A stretch of DNA of 64,000 nucleotides from an archaeon GW2011_AR20 (lineage in GTDB: Archaea > Nanobdellota > Nanobdellia > SCGC-AAA011-G17 > GW2011-AR20): the NCBI GenBank assembly GCA_000830315.1, contig CP010426.1:366256-430255 (forward strand), given 5' to 3'. A model generated the notes under the pieces. That model saw only the letters and a program-made list of their open reading frames with translations, had not been told where the DNA came from and did not search any database. The number at the start of each line of letters is the position of its first letter. Positions within the stretch are counted from its first letter, which is position 1. Below, piece after piece: positions 41,414-49,554 of the stretch. The position numbers were made by a program, and so were the translations under genes.

Positions 41414-42103
41414 CTAAATTTTTACCCAATAAGCCACATCATACTCCTCTTTTACCTCTTTGCTATTTAAATATTCATACACTGCTTTTTTTACTCCAAC
41501 AAAACTTTTACTAGAAATATCATCTATAAAAATAATTCCATTTTTATTCATTCTTGGTATTAAATATTCTAAAGCTTGTTTTGTTCCTTCATACATATCA
41601 CAATCAACATAGGCATAACAAAAATTTAATTCTTTCGGTAATTTTGGAATCGTATCTTTAAATAAACCTTTAATTAAAACTATTTTATTACCAACATTAT
41701 TTTTTACTAAAACCTTTTTTAGTTTATTTATATTATTATAATCCATAGATCCTTTATAAAAAAAAGGAACATCATCTTTACCTTTTGTTTCAGGAGGTAA
41801 ACCTTCAAAAGTATCTAATCCATAAATTAGTTTGTTGCTATTAAGCTCTTTCAATACTTTGGCAAACTGGATTATAGATCCGCCTTTATATACACCAAAC
41901 TCAATTAAATCTCCTTTAATATTATTTTTTAAAACTTCATATAATTTATCTAACATCAAATTTAAACTTTCTTTAGACATGGAAATCTCTCCATAATCCA
42001 TTTTAGAAATTCCCGGGATTACCGGATTATAAAATCTCTTAATTAAAGAACGAATTTGTTTGGGTAGAATTTTTGCCAATATATATATATATCTTTTATT
42101 CAT
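41414..42103 (-). CDS. TylF/MycF-type SAM-dependent O-methyltransferase
   Basis: A 229-residue methyltransferase of the macrocin O-methyltransferase family. Visible motifs are GDLIEFGVYKGGSI (SAM loop), IYGLDTFEGLPPETKG, CYAYVDCDMYEGTKQALEYL and GIIFIDDIS, with the Asp pairs that bind Mg. These enzymes methylate sugar hydroxyls. The basic, Arg/Lys-rich N-terminus (LPKQIRSLIKRFY) may help membrane association. It lies in a glycan cluster and so likely methylates one of its sugars. Confidence 0.88.
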   Translation of the reverse strand: MNKRYIYILAKILPKQIRSLIKRFYNPVIPGISKMDYGEISMSKESLNLMLDKLYEVLKNNIKGDLIEFGVYKGGSIIQFAKVLKELNSNKLIYGLDTFEGLPPETKGKDDVPFFYKGSMDYNNINKLKKVLVKNNVGNKIVLIKGLFKDTIPKLPKELNFCYAYVDCDMYEGTKQALEYLIPRMNKNGIIFIDDISSKSFVGVKKAVYEYLNSKEVKEEYDVAYWVKI

Positions 42104-42204
42104 TATTATAATAAATTTATTAAATGTATATTTAAATATTCCGATATTTTTTAACCATTAATAATTAATCTTATAAATGGGGGGTAATTTAAAACAAATG
42201 CTTT

Positions 42205-42225
42205 TAAAAGTATACTTATTTTAAT
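42205..42225 (+). promoter_or_regulatory. TATA element upstream of the GT-B gene
   Basis: TAAAAGTATACTTATTTTAA lies about 25-30 nt ahead of the ATG at 42243. The same core, TAAAAGTATACTTA, occurs at 12244-12257 in the S-layer promoter region. Confidence 0.4.
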
Positions 42226-42242
42226 AAAAGGGATTAGTAAAT

Positions 42243-44021
42243 ATGGAAGAATTAATTTTTTTAGATTTTGAAGAATTCAGAAAATTAAAGAATTATGATG
42301 GGAATAACATTATTTTACTAGATTACCCGCCAAAAGATTTTTTAGAATTTCCTTTAGAATTAATAGAGAAACATAATATAGAAGAATTTTATCCAAATAA
42401 TTTACTAAAAAATGTAGAAAAAAGGTCAGAAGCACTACTAGAAAGATTCTATTATTATTTCGAAAATAAGTTTTTTTATAAGAATATAGATCTTTCTTCA
42501 CTCATCAAAAATTACCTGTCCTTCTATTTTGTAACATTTGTCAAATATGTGGATATTTTGAATTATATTATAAAAAATAATCGTCCAAGAAGAGTATTTA
42601 TAACTTATCATAAAAACGAAAAAAACCATATTTTTATGGATAATTCAGAGTTATTTTTATCTGTAATTAAGGAGATATGCTCTGTTAATAAAATTTCAAT
42701 AAAAGTCAAAGTAATAAAAAAGAAGAAAAATTTATTAAATATTGGTTTTAAAGACATTTTTATAACTATTTTAGGCATATTACAAAATATTTATGCCAAA
42801 TTAACATTATCAAAGAATAATCAAAAAAAGAATATCTTGTTTGTTGGGGGCAAGAATGCTTACCTATCTATTTTAAAACACCTTAAAGGCAAGGCTAAAA
42901 TTTTAAGATGCGGAATAAATCCTGGATTGTCTTTCTTAAATGCTTACCAAGATCATTACCTAACCTTTTGGAATAAGCCAAAATATGAATCAATTAATTT
43001 TCCTAGAGATAACTTCGACGACAATATTAAAAATATAAAGTATAAAGGATACTCTTTTTATAAGATATTTCTTGGGAGTTTGAATTATTTATTTAATGTT
43101 TATTTTAAAATAATTATAAGGTGGATTGATACCTCTTATGATGTAGAACCACACATAGATGCTGTTGTAGCGACAAACGATATACTCCCGTTAGAGCAAA
43201 TAATTATTAAAGTATTAAAGCAGAACAAAAAAAAGTCTTATCTTATAGAACATGGTTATACAACCCTTAGCGATAATCTCTTTTTGGTAGAAGATAAAAA
43301 GTTTAAAATGTTGGCCGATAAAATGTTTGTATGGGGGAAAGAATCTAAGGAGTGGATGATCAAACAAGGGTTAAAAAAAGAAGATCTTATTATAACAGGC
43401 TCCCCAAAGTTTGATAGTTATTATAGTAAAGAAAACATTAATCTAAGAAAAGAATTTAATATTCCTGCCGATAAAAAAATTATTCTTTTCATTGCGCCAA
43501 CAAACAAGGAAGGAGACCGGGATTACCCCAAATATTTTCTCTCTAACAGAGAACATACAGAACTTTACAGAACCATTTTTCATACAATTAAAAAAATGAA
43601 AGAATTTATTTTAATTATAAAACCACACCCATCCGACTCTCATGTTAATTTACCGAAAAAGATTTTAGAAACTGAGAATGTCAGTAATGTTATTATTGTA
43701 GACAAAAATTTTCAATTAAAACCTTTATTAAAACAATCAGACTTGATAATTAGCGCAGGATCTACTGTTAATTTAGAAGCCATGTTCTTTAAAAAACCAG
43801 TTATCATTCTAAATTTTTTTAATAAACCTAAATCAGACCCATTTATAGATAATGGGATGTGTTTGGGATTGAGTAATAAAAATCAATTAAAAGAAACAAT
43901 ATTAAAAGCATTTGAAAATAAAGAAAAATTAGTTAGAAATTATTCTAAATATTTTAACAATTATGCGTTGTCTGATGGCAAGGCTTATAAAAGAATTTCT
44001 GATGTAATTTTAAAGAATTAA
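42243..44021 (+). CDS. Large GT-B-fold polymer-synthesis protein (CDP-glycerol transferase/KpsS-like)
   Basis: A 592-residue soluble protein. The C-terminal half has the GT-B pattern of capsule/teichoic-type transferases: DLIITGSPKFDSYY, KKIILFIAPTNKEGDRDY, FILIIKPHPSDSHVNL and DLIISAGSTVNLEAMFFKKP. The N-terminal 190 residues are Lys-rich and unlike known domains. Such proteins transfer phospho-polyols or sugars to a growing polymer. It may be the enzyme that handles an unusual donor from this cluster, but this is inference. No neighbour overlaps it. Confidence 0.65.
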   Translation: MEELIFLDFEEFRKLKNYDGNNIILLDYPPKDFLEFPLELIEKHNIEEFYPNNLLKNVEKRSEALLERFYYYFENKFFYKNIDLSSLIKNYLSFYFVTFVKYVDILNYIIKNNRPRRVFITYHKNEKNHIFMDNSELFLSVIKEICSVNKISIKVKVIKKKKNLLNIGFKDIFITILGILQNIYAKLTLSKNNQKKNILFVGGKNAYLSILKHLKGKAKILRCGINPGLSFLNAYQDHYLTFWNKPKYESINFPRDNFDDNIKNIKYKGYSFYKIFLGSLNYLFNVYFKIIIRWIDTSYDVEPHIDAVVATNDILPLEQIIIKVLKQNKKKSYLIEHGYTTLSDNLFLVEDKKFKMLADKMFVWGKESKEWMIKQGLKKEDLIITGSPKFDSYYSKENINLRKEFNIPADKKIILFIAPTNKEGDRDYPKYFLSNREHTELYRTIFHTIKKMKEFILIIKPHPSDSHVNLPKKILETENVSNVIIVDKNFQLKPLLKQSDLIISAGSTVNLEAMFFKKPVIILNFFNKPKSDPFIDNGMCLGLSNKNQLKETILKAFENKEKLVRNYSKYFNNYALSDGKAYKRISDVILKN

Positions 44022-44065
44022 GTGACCATAGTAAGGTATAAAAGTTTATTTATTCATTCAAGATT

Positions 44066-44683
44066 ATGCCAAAGAAAATAGTTATTGTAGATTATAATAT
44101 GGGTAACTTAGCTTCTGTAGCTAATGCCCTAGACTATATTGGGTATAAAGCAATAATTTCAAATAAAGTTGATGATATTAAGTCTGCAGATTATATCATT
44201 TTACCAGGTGTTGGAGCCTTTGCTGATGGCATGAAAAACCTTATTGATTTGGGTTTAGTAGATGTTTTAAAAGAACAAGTTTTAGAAAGAAAAAAACCAT
44301 TTCTAGGGCTTTGTTTAGGAATGCAATTAGCTGCAGAAAAGGGTTATGAAAATGGTTTAACTCAGGGTTTGGGTTTTATTAAAGGTAAAGTTAAAAAATT
44401 TGATATTAAAAATAAAGATTTAAGAATCCCCCACATAGGTTGGAACGAAGTATACTTTAAAAAAAATTGTATTCTATTCGATAAATTAAATAAATCTGAA
44501 GTTTTTTATTTTGTCCATAGTTATTGCCTTTTTCCCGAAGAGGATATTGTTGTTGGAACTTTTGATTACGGCGGTGAATTTGTAGCAATCATACAAAAAG
44601 ATAATATTTTTGGAACACAATTTCATCCAGAAAAAAGCCAGAAAGCCGGTCTGCAAATATTAAAAAACTTTATAGAGTCTTAA
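44066..44683 (+). CDS. hisH: HisH-type glutamine amidotransferase (sugar amidation)
   Basis: A 205-residue class I glutaminase releasing ammonia for a partner synthase. The nucleophile Cys is in FLGLCLGMQLAAE, and the His-Glu pair is in FGTQFHPEKSQKAG. It starts VIVDYNMGNLASVANALDYI as HisH does. No other histidine gene is nearby. It is followed directly by a HisF-like gene and a WbpG-like amidotransferase gene, so the ammonia is probably used to amidate a sugar rather than to make histidine. Confidence 0.88.
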   Translation: MPKKIVIVDYNMGNLASVANALDYIGYKAIISNKVDDIKSADYIILPGVGAFADGMKNLIDLGLVDVLKEQVLERKKPFLGLCLGMQLAAEKGYENGLTQGLGFIKGKVKKFDIKNKDLRIPHIGWNEVYFKKNCILFDKLNKSEVFYFVHSYCLFPEEDIVVGTFDYGGEFVAIIQKDNIFGTQFHPEKSQKAGLQILKNFIES

Positions 44684-44684
44684 A

Positions 44685-45476
44685 ATGCTAAAGAAAAGAT
44701 TAATCACATGCTTATTTTTAATGAATGGAATGTTAGTTAGAAGTGAAAAGTTTAATTATCATAATGCTCTTGGTAACCCAATCCATCAATTAGAAAGATA
44801 TAATGATTGGCGAGTAGATGAATTAATATATATTGATATTAGCAGGCAAGATACTTATGACCTTGGAAGGTATGATACAAAAGTTAAAATCAAAGATAAT
44901 ATCCTAGATATTATCTCCGAAGTTTCTAAGAAATGTTTTATTCCTTTAACTTTCGGGGGGAGAATAAGAACTATCCAAGATATTAGAGAAAGATTAAAAC
45001 GAGGAGCGGATAAAATTACAATTAATACAATTGCAATAGAAAATCCAGATTTTATAACAGAAGCTGCTGGAATTTTTGGTAGCCAATGTATCGTTGTTTC
45101 TATAGATGTAAAAATAAATGATAAAGGAGAATATGAGGTGTACAAAGAATTCGGACAAATTCCTACTGGTATGAGCTCTGTTGAATGGGCAAAAAAAGTA
45201 GAATTACTTGGAGCAGGAGAAATCTTTTTAAATTCTATTGATAGGGATGGAACAGGAGAAGGTTATGATTTAGATTTAATTAAAATGGTTTCAGAATCTG
45301 TAAATATTCCGGTTATAGCCTGTGGTGGTGTTGGGAAATTTGAAGACTTTGTTGATGGAATTAAAATAGGAAAAGCATCTGCCGTAGCTGCAGGAAATAT
45401 TTTCAATTTTACTGAAATAAGCGCAATAAATGCCAAAAAATTAATGAAAGAAAATGGAATAGAGGTTAGAATTTAA
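44685..45476 (+). CDS. hisF: HisF-like ammonia-channel barrel lacking the catalytic Asp
   Basis: A 263-residue TIM barrel of the HisF family. The second-half Asp is kept (IVVSIDVKIND, matching the D130 region), as are FGGRIRTIQDI and ACGGVGKFEDF. In the N-terminal motif, where HisF has IPCLDV with the essential first Asp, this protein has ITCLFL, so cyclase activity is unlikely. The same loss is known in the HisF2-type partners of WbpG. It probably only channels ammonia. It starts 2 nt after the hisH-like gene. Confidence 0.85.
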   Translation: MLKKRLITCLFLMNGMLVRSEKFNYHNALGNPIHQLERYNDWRVDELIYIDISRQDTYDLGRYDTKVKIKDNILDIISEVSKKCFIPLTFGGRIRTIQDIRERLKRGADKITINTIAIENPDFITEAAGIFGSQCIVVSIDVKINDKGEYEVYKEFGQIPTGMSSVEWAKKVELLGAGEIFLNSIDRDGTGEGYDLDLIKMVSESVNIPVIACGGVGKFEDFVDGIKIGKASAVAAGNIFNFTEISAINAKKLMKENGIEVRI

Positions 45477-45477
45477 A

Positions 45478-46722
45478 ATGCAATACTGTACAAAATGTGT
45501 CTATCCCGGTATTACTGGAATCCCTTTGCATTTTGATAAGGAAGGAGTATGTACTGGTTGTAGGGTAGAAGAACAAAAGAGAAAAATAGATTGGGAATAT
45601 AGGGCTAAATTACTTAAGGAATTGTTTGATAAATATAAGAGCAATACCAATTATGATTGCATAATTCCGGTAAGTGGCGGAAAAGATAGTTATTTTCAAA
45701 CCCACTATGTAACAAAAATATTGAGGTTAAAACCACTTTTAGTTACTTATCATGGTAATAATTATTTGCCTGAAGGAGAAAGAAATTTACAAAGAATGAG
45801 GAAAGTTTTTGATGTTGACCATATTATTTTCAGACCAAGCAAAGAATTATTGGTTAAAATGAATAGATTGTGCTTTATGAAAATGGGAGATATGAACTGG
45901 CATGCTCATTGTGGAATTTTTACATATCCGGTTCAAATTGCAGTTAAGTATAAAATTCCTTTAATTATGTGGGGGGAACATGGCCCAACAGATTTGTCTG
46001 GAATGTATTCTATGAATGATTTTATTGAAATGACTGCAAAAGAGAGGCTGGAATATTTTTTAAGAGGATTTGATTGGTATGATATGGTGAATGAAGAAGA
46101 GGGTATAAGAGAGAAAGATGTTTTGTGGGCTAAATATCCGAGTGATAAAGAATTAGAGGAAAATAAAATCAGGGGAATATATATTGGAAATTATGTTGAT
46201 TGGGATGCTAATAAGCAAGTTGAAATTATAAAAAAAGAATATAATTGGAAAGGACCAACAAAACCATTTGAAAGAACTTATAGAACAATGTCAAACCTTG
46301 ACGATATTCATGAAAATGGTATGCATGATTATCTAAAATTTATAAAGTTTGGTTATGGAAGAGGAAGCGATCATTCATGTAAGGATATAAGAAGGGGCTA
46401 TTTGACCAGAGAGCAAGGCGTTGAAATGGTTAGAAAATATGATCACGTTAAGTCAAGTGATCTAAAAAGATGGTGTAAATATACTGGCATGACTGAAGAA
46501 GAATTTGATAACATTGCAGATATTTTTAGAGATCCAAGAGTATGGTGGAAGGATAAGCAAAATAATTGGGTTAAAGTTAATATTTGGGATTCGCCAGAAG
46601 AAAATCAAAGAAAAGAAAAAGAAAGGATAGCCTATTGGAATGAGCATAAACAAGATTTGGTAGATAGAGAAGCTGAAAAAGAAAGATTCTGGAGGAATTA
46701 TAAAAACAGAGTTAAAGAATAA
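45478..46722 (+). CDS. N-acetyl sugar amidotransferase (WbpG-like)
   Basis: A 414-residue PP-loop ATPase that turns an N-acetyl group into an acetamidino group. The N-terminal zinc site is MQYCTKCVYPG with CTGC. The PP-loop is IIPVSGGKDSYFQ (about residues 60-72). Later parts include IMWGEHGPTDLSGM and a Tyr/Trp-rich helical tail. In Pseudomonas O-antigen synthesis the same trio (WbpG, HisH2, HisF2) makes amidino-mannuronic sugars. In Campylobacter, PseA acts similarly on nonulosonic acids. The adjacent NeuB/SpsF/PseG-like set makes the second substrate type plausible here. Confidence 0.88.
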   Translation: MQYCTKCVYPGITGIPLHFDKEGVCTGCRVEEQKRKIDWEYRAKLLKELFDKYKSNTNYDCIIPVSGGKDSYFQTHYVTKILRLKPLLVTYHGNNYLPEGERNLQRMRKVFDVDHIIFRPSKELLVKMNRLCFMKMGDMNWHAHCGIFTYPVQIAVKYKIPLIMWGEHGPTDLSGMYSMNDFIEMTAKERLEYFLRGFDWYDMVNEEEGIREKDVLWAKYPSDKELEENKIRGIYIGNYVDWDANKQVEIIKKEYNWKGPTKPFERTYRTMSNLDDIHENGMHDYLKFIKFGYGRGSDHSCKDIRRGYLTREQGVEMVRKYDHVKSSDLKRWCKYTGMTEEEFDNIADIFRDPRVWWKDKQNNWVKVNIWDSPEENQRKEKERIAYWNEHKQDLVDREAEKERFWRNYKNRVKE

Positions 46723-46723
46723 A

Positions 46724-47713
46724 ATGAAAGAAGAAGAAATAAGACCTCAAGAGATGAAGAATAAAGCAAATGAACTTTATTTAGAAGATGTTAATGAATT
46801 ATTAAAACATAAAAAAGACTTTGTTTATGTAAACTGTCCTGCATGTAACTCTGATAAGTACGAAAAACGCTTTGAAAAATATACCCTTAATTATGTTATT
46901 TGTAAAGATTGTGAAACAACGTTTATCAATCCAAGACCAAGCCCGAAAATACTAGAAGAATTTTATAAAACATCAAAAAATTACGAATATTGGAACAAAT
47001 TTATATTTCCTGCTTCTGAACATGTTAGAAGGGAGAAAATATTTAAACCAAGGGCAGAGAGAATTGTTGAGATTTGTAAAAATCATAATATAAAAAATGA
47101 TGTTATTGTAGACGTTGGTGCCGGTTTTGGCACATTTTGCCAAGAAATTAAAAAAATCGGGTTCTTTAACAGGGTAATTGCAGTTGAACCGACTCCTTCG
47201 TTGGCAGAAACTTGTTCTAAAAGAGGCTTAGAGGTTATAAATAAAAGAATTGAAGAAGCAAAGTTTGATTATGATATTGATGTTATAACCTCTTTTGAAG
47301 TAATAGAGCATTTATTTTCTCCAAAAGATTTTATTCTTGACTGTAAATCTGTTTTGTCTAAGAATGGCATAATTGTAATTACATGCCCAAATATAAAAGG
47401 TTTTGATATCTCTATTTTAGGAGAACACTCTGGAAGCATTGATACAGAGCATTTAAATTATTTTAATTTAGATTCCCTCACAAAATTATTCAATTCCTGC
47501 GGATTTGAGGTGATTGAGAAATTAACGCCGGGCGAATTAGACGCAGAATTAGTTAGAAAAAAAGTAATGGAAGGGAAATTTGATATATCTTACAATTATT
47601 TTTTAAAACAAATATTAATTGATAACTGGGAGCATATTGGAGGAGAATTTCAGAAATTTCTTCAAGATAATCTGCTCTCATCTAATTTATGGATCGTTGC
47701 GAAAAAATTATAA
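46724..47713 (+). CDS. Class I SAM methyltransferase with N-terminal zinc ribbon
   Basis: A 329-residue protein. The N-terminus has two Cys pairs (VNCPACNSDK and VICKDCETTF), a zinc site as in sugar C-methyltransferases. The SAM domain shows DVIVDVGAGFGTFCQEIK, VIAVEPTPSLAE and ITSFEVIEHLFSPKDF. The last third ends in a helical region. The gene sits in the amidotransferase operon (2-nt gap) and likely methylates the same sugar, perhaps N- or C-methylation; the position is unknown. Confidence 0.8.
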   Translation: MKEEEIRPQEMKNKANELYLEDVNELLKHKKDFVYVNCPACNSDKYEKRFEKYTLNYVICKDCETTFINPRPSPKILEEFYKTSKNYEYWNKFIFPASEHVRREKIFKPRAERIVEICKNHNIKNDVIVDVGAGFGTFCQEIKKIGFFNRVIAVEPTPSLAETCSKRGLEVINKRIEEAKFDYDIDVITSFEVIEHLFSPKDFILDCKSVLSKNGIIVITCPNIKGFDISILGEHSGSIDTEHLNYFNLDSLTKLFNSCGFEVIEKLTPGELDAELVRKKVMEGKFDISYNYFLKQILIDNWEHIGGEFQKFLQDNLLSSNLWIVAKKL

Positions 47714-47737
47714 ATTATAATAAATTTAAATAATAAA

Positions 47738-48451
47738 ATGACCAATAATAAAGTTGGAATTATTGTGCAAGCAAGAACAGGTTCTACTAGATTGCCAAAC
47801 AAAATGATTATGGATATAGAAGGAAAAACCTTGTTTGAACACATAATAGAACGTTTAACATATACAAATTATAAAAATGATATAATTTTAGCAACAACAA
47901 ATAAAGAAAGAGATGATGTTCTAGTTGATTTAAGTAGAAAATTGAATATCTCTCATTTTCGTGGCTCGGAAGATGATGTACTAGAGAGATTCCTTGGAGC
48001 TACTAAGCAATATAATTTAGATATAATCGTTAGAATATGTGGTGATAATCCATTTGTAGATCCAAAATGTATTAATCAAATGGTTAAATATTTAATTGAA
48101 AATAAAGTAGATTATGTTGGATCACATCATGAAAAGGGTTGGCCTGGTGGATCTGGATCGGAAGTGATTACAAAAGAAGCTTTATTTAGAATAGATGATT
48201 TGTGTAAAGATATAAGGTATAGAGAACATGTTACTTTATTTGCCAGAGAACATCAAGATTTATTTAAAACTTATAATCTGGATGCTCCTTTATATTTATT
48301 AAGACCAAATCTAAAACTTACAGTAGATACCATCGAAGATTTAAATTTTGTTAGAAGTATTTATAAAAGATTATATCATCCCAAAAAATTCTTTGAATTA
48401 AGAGAAGTTATAACTCTTATTGACAAAGAACCATCAATAATTTCTAATTAA
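47738..48451 (+). CDS. SpsF/NeuA-like cytidylyltransferase
   Basis: A 237-residue GT-A-fold nucleotidyltransferase. The N-terminal VGIIVQARTGSTRLPNKMI is the diagnostic start of the SpsF/PtmB-like family, followed by GDNPFVDPKCINQM and TVDTIEDLNFVRSIY, with acidic metal residues. It probably activates a nonulosonic acid or other acidic sugar with CTP, which fits the NeuB-like synthase encoded convergently next to it. Confidence 0.85.
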   Translation: MTNNKVGIIVQARTGSTRLPNKMIMDIEGKTLFEHIIERLTYTNYKNDIILATTNKERDDVLVDLSRKLNISHFRGSEDDVLERFLGATKQYNLDIIVRICGDNPFVDPKCINQMVKYLIENKVDYVGSHHEKGWPGGSGSEVITKEALFRIDDLCKDIRYREHVTLFAREHQDLFKTYNLDAPLYLLRPNLKLTVDTIEDLNFVRSIYKRLYHPKKFFELREVITLIDKEPSIISN

Positions 48452-49554
48452 CTTTCAATTAAATCATCCCAATTTAATGCCATTCCTTCCTTAACATCCT
48501 GAATGATTTTATAGTTTTTTTCAACAAGCATACTATAATATCTTGGATGCAATCCCAGCTTATTTTCACCATTTCTTAAAACCTCAATATTCTCCTTGCT
48601 TAATCTCTCCCCTTTTTTAATATTTTTAGTAGCAAATATGCTTCTGTAAGCAAAATTCCTGACATATAATTCAATTTCAGCTGGTTTTTTTTCATAAGAA
48701 CCGAGAATAACTGGATCAATCTCAATCTTTTCATTATTTTTAATTTTTCTTTCAGTTTCCCTTATAGATTTAACCATTTGTTTTAATTGCTCTGGATTTA
48801 ATGCGAATCTTTGGTCTGCTCCAGAAAGATTTTTATCTAAAGTAATATGCTTCTCAATTATTTTAGCACCCTTAACAATAGCTGCTACTGGTGCTTTAAT
48901 TGGATCTTCTGTATGGTCTGAATATCCAAAAATAATCTCAGGATAAACTAATCTCAAGGTTTCTAAACAATTTAGATTGCAACTTTCTAAAGGAGCCGGA
49001 TATTTTATTACGCAATGCATTACAGCTAAATCATTATTATATTTTTTAACTGTATTTATTGCTTCATCAACCTCGTTTAAATAAGCTCCTCCAAGAGACA
49101 TTATAATTGGTTTATTCTTTTTAGCTGTATATTCCAATAAAGGTAAATTTGTAGTATCATAAGAGGTTAATTTAAAAACATTTACACCATATTTGTTCAT
49201 AACATCTACACTTAAAACATCACTTACGCTTGTAAAAAATATTATATTTTTTTCTTTACAGTATTTCATCAGTTCAGGAATCCATTCTTCTTTTAATTCA
49301 ATTTTTTCCATGGCATCATAAATATTAATTATATTTCCATCAGTTTTATAAGTTCCTGCTGTCTTAGGATACATTAGATTTGTCTTGAATGTTTGAAATT
49401 TTATAGCATCACAGCCAGCTTCTTTTGCTACATCAACCATTTTCTTGGCTAAATCTAAAGAATTATTATGGTTTATTCCAGCTTCAGCTATGATGAAACA
49501 AGGCTCATTTTCTCCAATAAATCTGTTTTCTATCTTTATTTTCATGTTATTCAA
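48448..49554 (-). CDS. neuB: Sialic/legionaminic acid synthase (NeuB family)
   Basis: A 368-residue enzyme condensing phosphoenolpyruvate with an N-acetylhexosamine to a nine-carbon nonulosonic acid. The TIM barrel has FIIAEAGINHNNSLDLA, DAIKFQTFKTNLMY, FGYSDHTEDP and GAKIIEKHITLDKNLSGADQ. The C-terminal SAF/antifreeze-like domain follows (NFAYRSIFATKNIKKGERLS). Length and motif order match NeuB/LegI/PseI. An in-frame Met at residue 4 is an alternative start. The gene overlaps the CBS-epimerase gene by 8 nt. Confidence 0.92.
   Translation of the reverse strand: MNNMKIKIENRFIGENEPCFIIAEAGINHNNSLDLAKKMVDVAKEAGCDAIKFQTFKTNLMYPKTAGTYKTDGNIINIYDAMEKIELKEEWIPELMKYCKEKNIIFFTSVSDVLSVDVMNKYGVNVFKLTSYDTTNLPLLEYTAKKNKPIIMSLGGAYLNEVDEAINTVKKYNNDLAVMHCVIKYPAPLESCNLNCLETLRLVYPEIIFGYSDHTEDPIKAPVAAIVKGAKIIEKHITLDKNLSGADQRFALNPEQLKQMVKSIRETERKIKNNEKIEIDPVILGSYEKKPAEIELYVRNFAYRSIFATKNIKKGERLSKENIEVLRNGENKLGLHPRYYSMLVEKNYKIIQDVKEGMALNWDDLIES

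Noticed and set aside
44066..45476. Histidine biosynthesis operon
   Set aside because: Only hisH- and hisF-like genes are present, the HisF-like protein lacks its catalytic Asp, and a WbpG-like amidotransferase gene follows directly.
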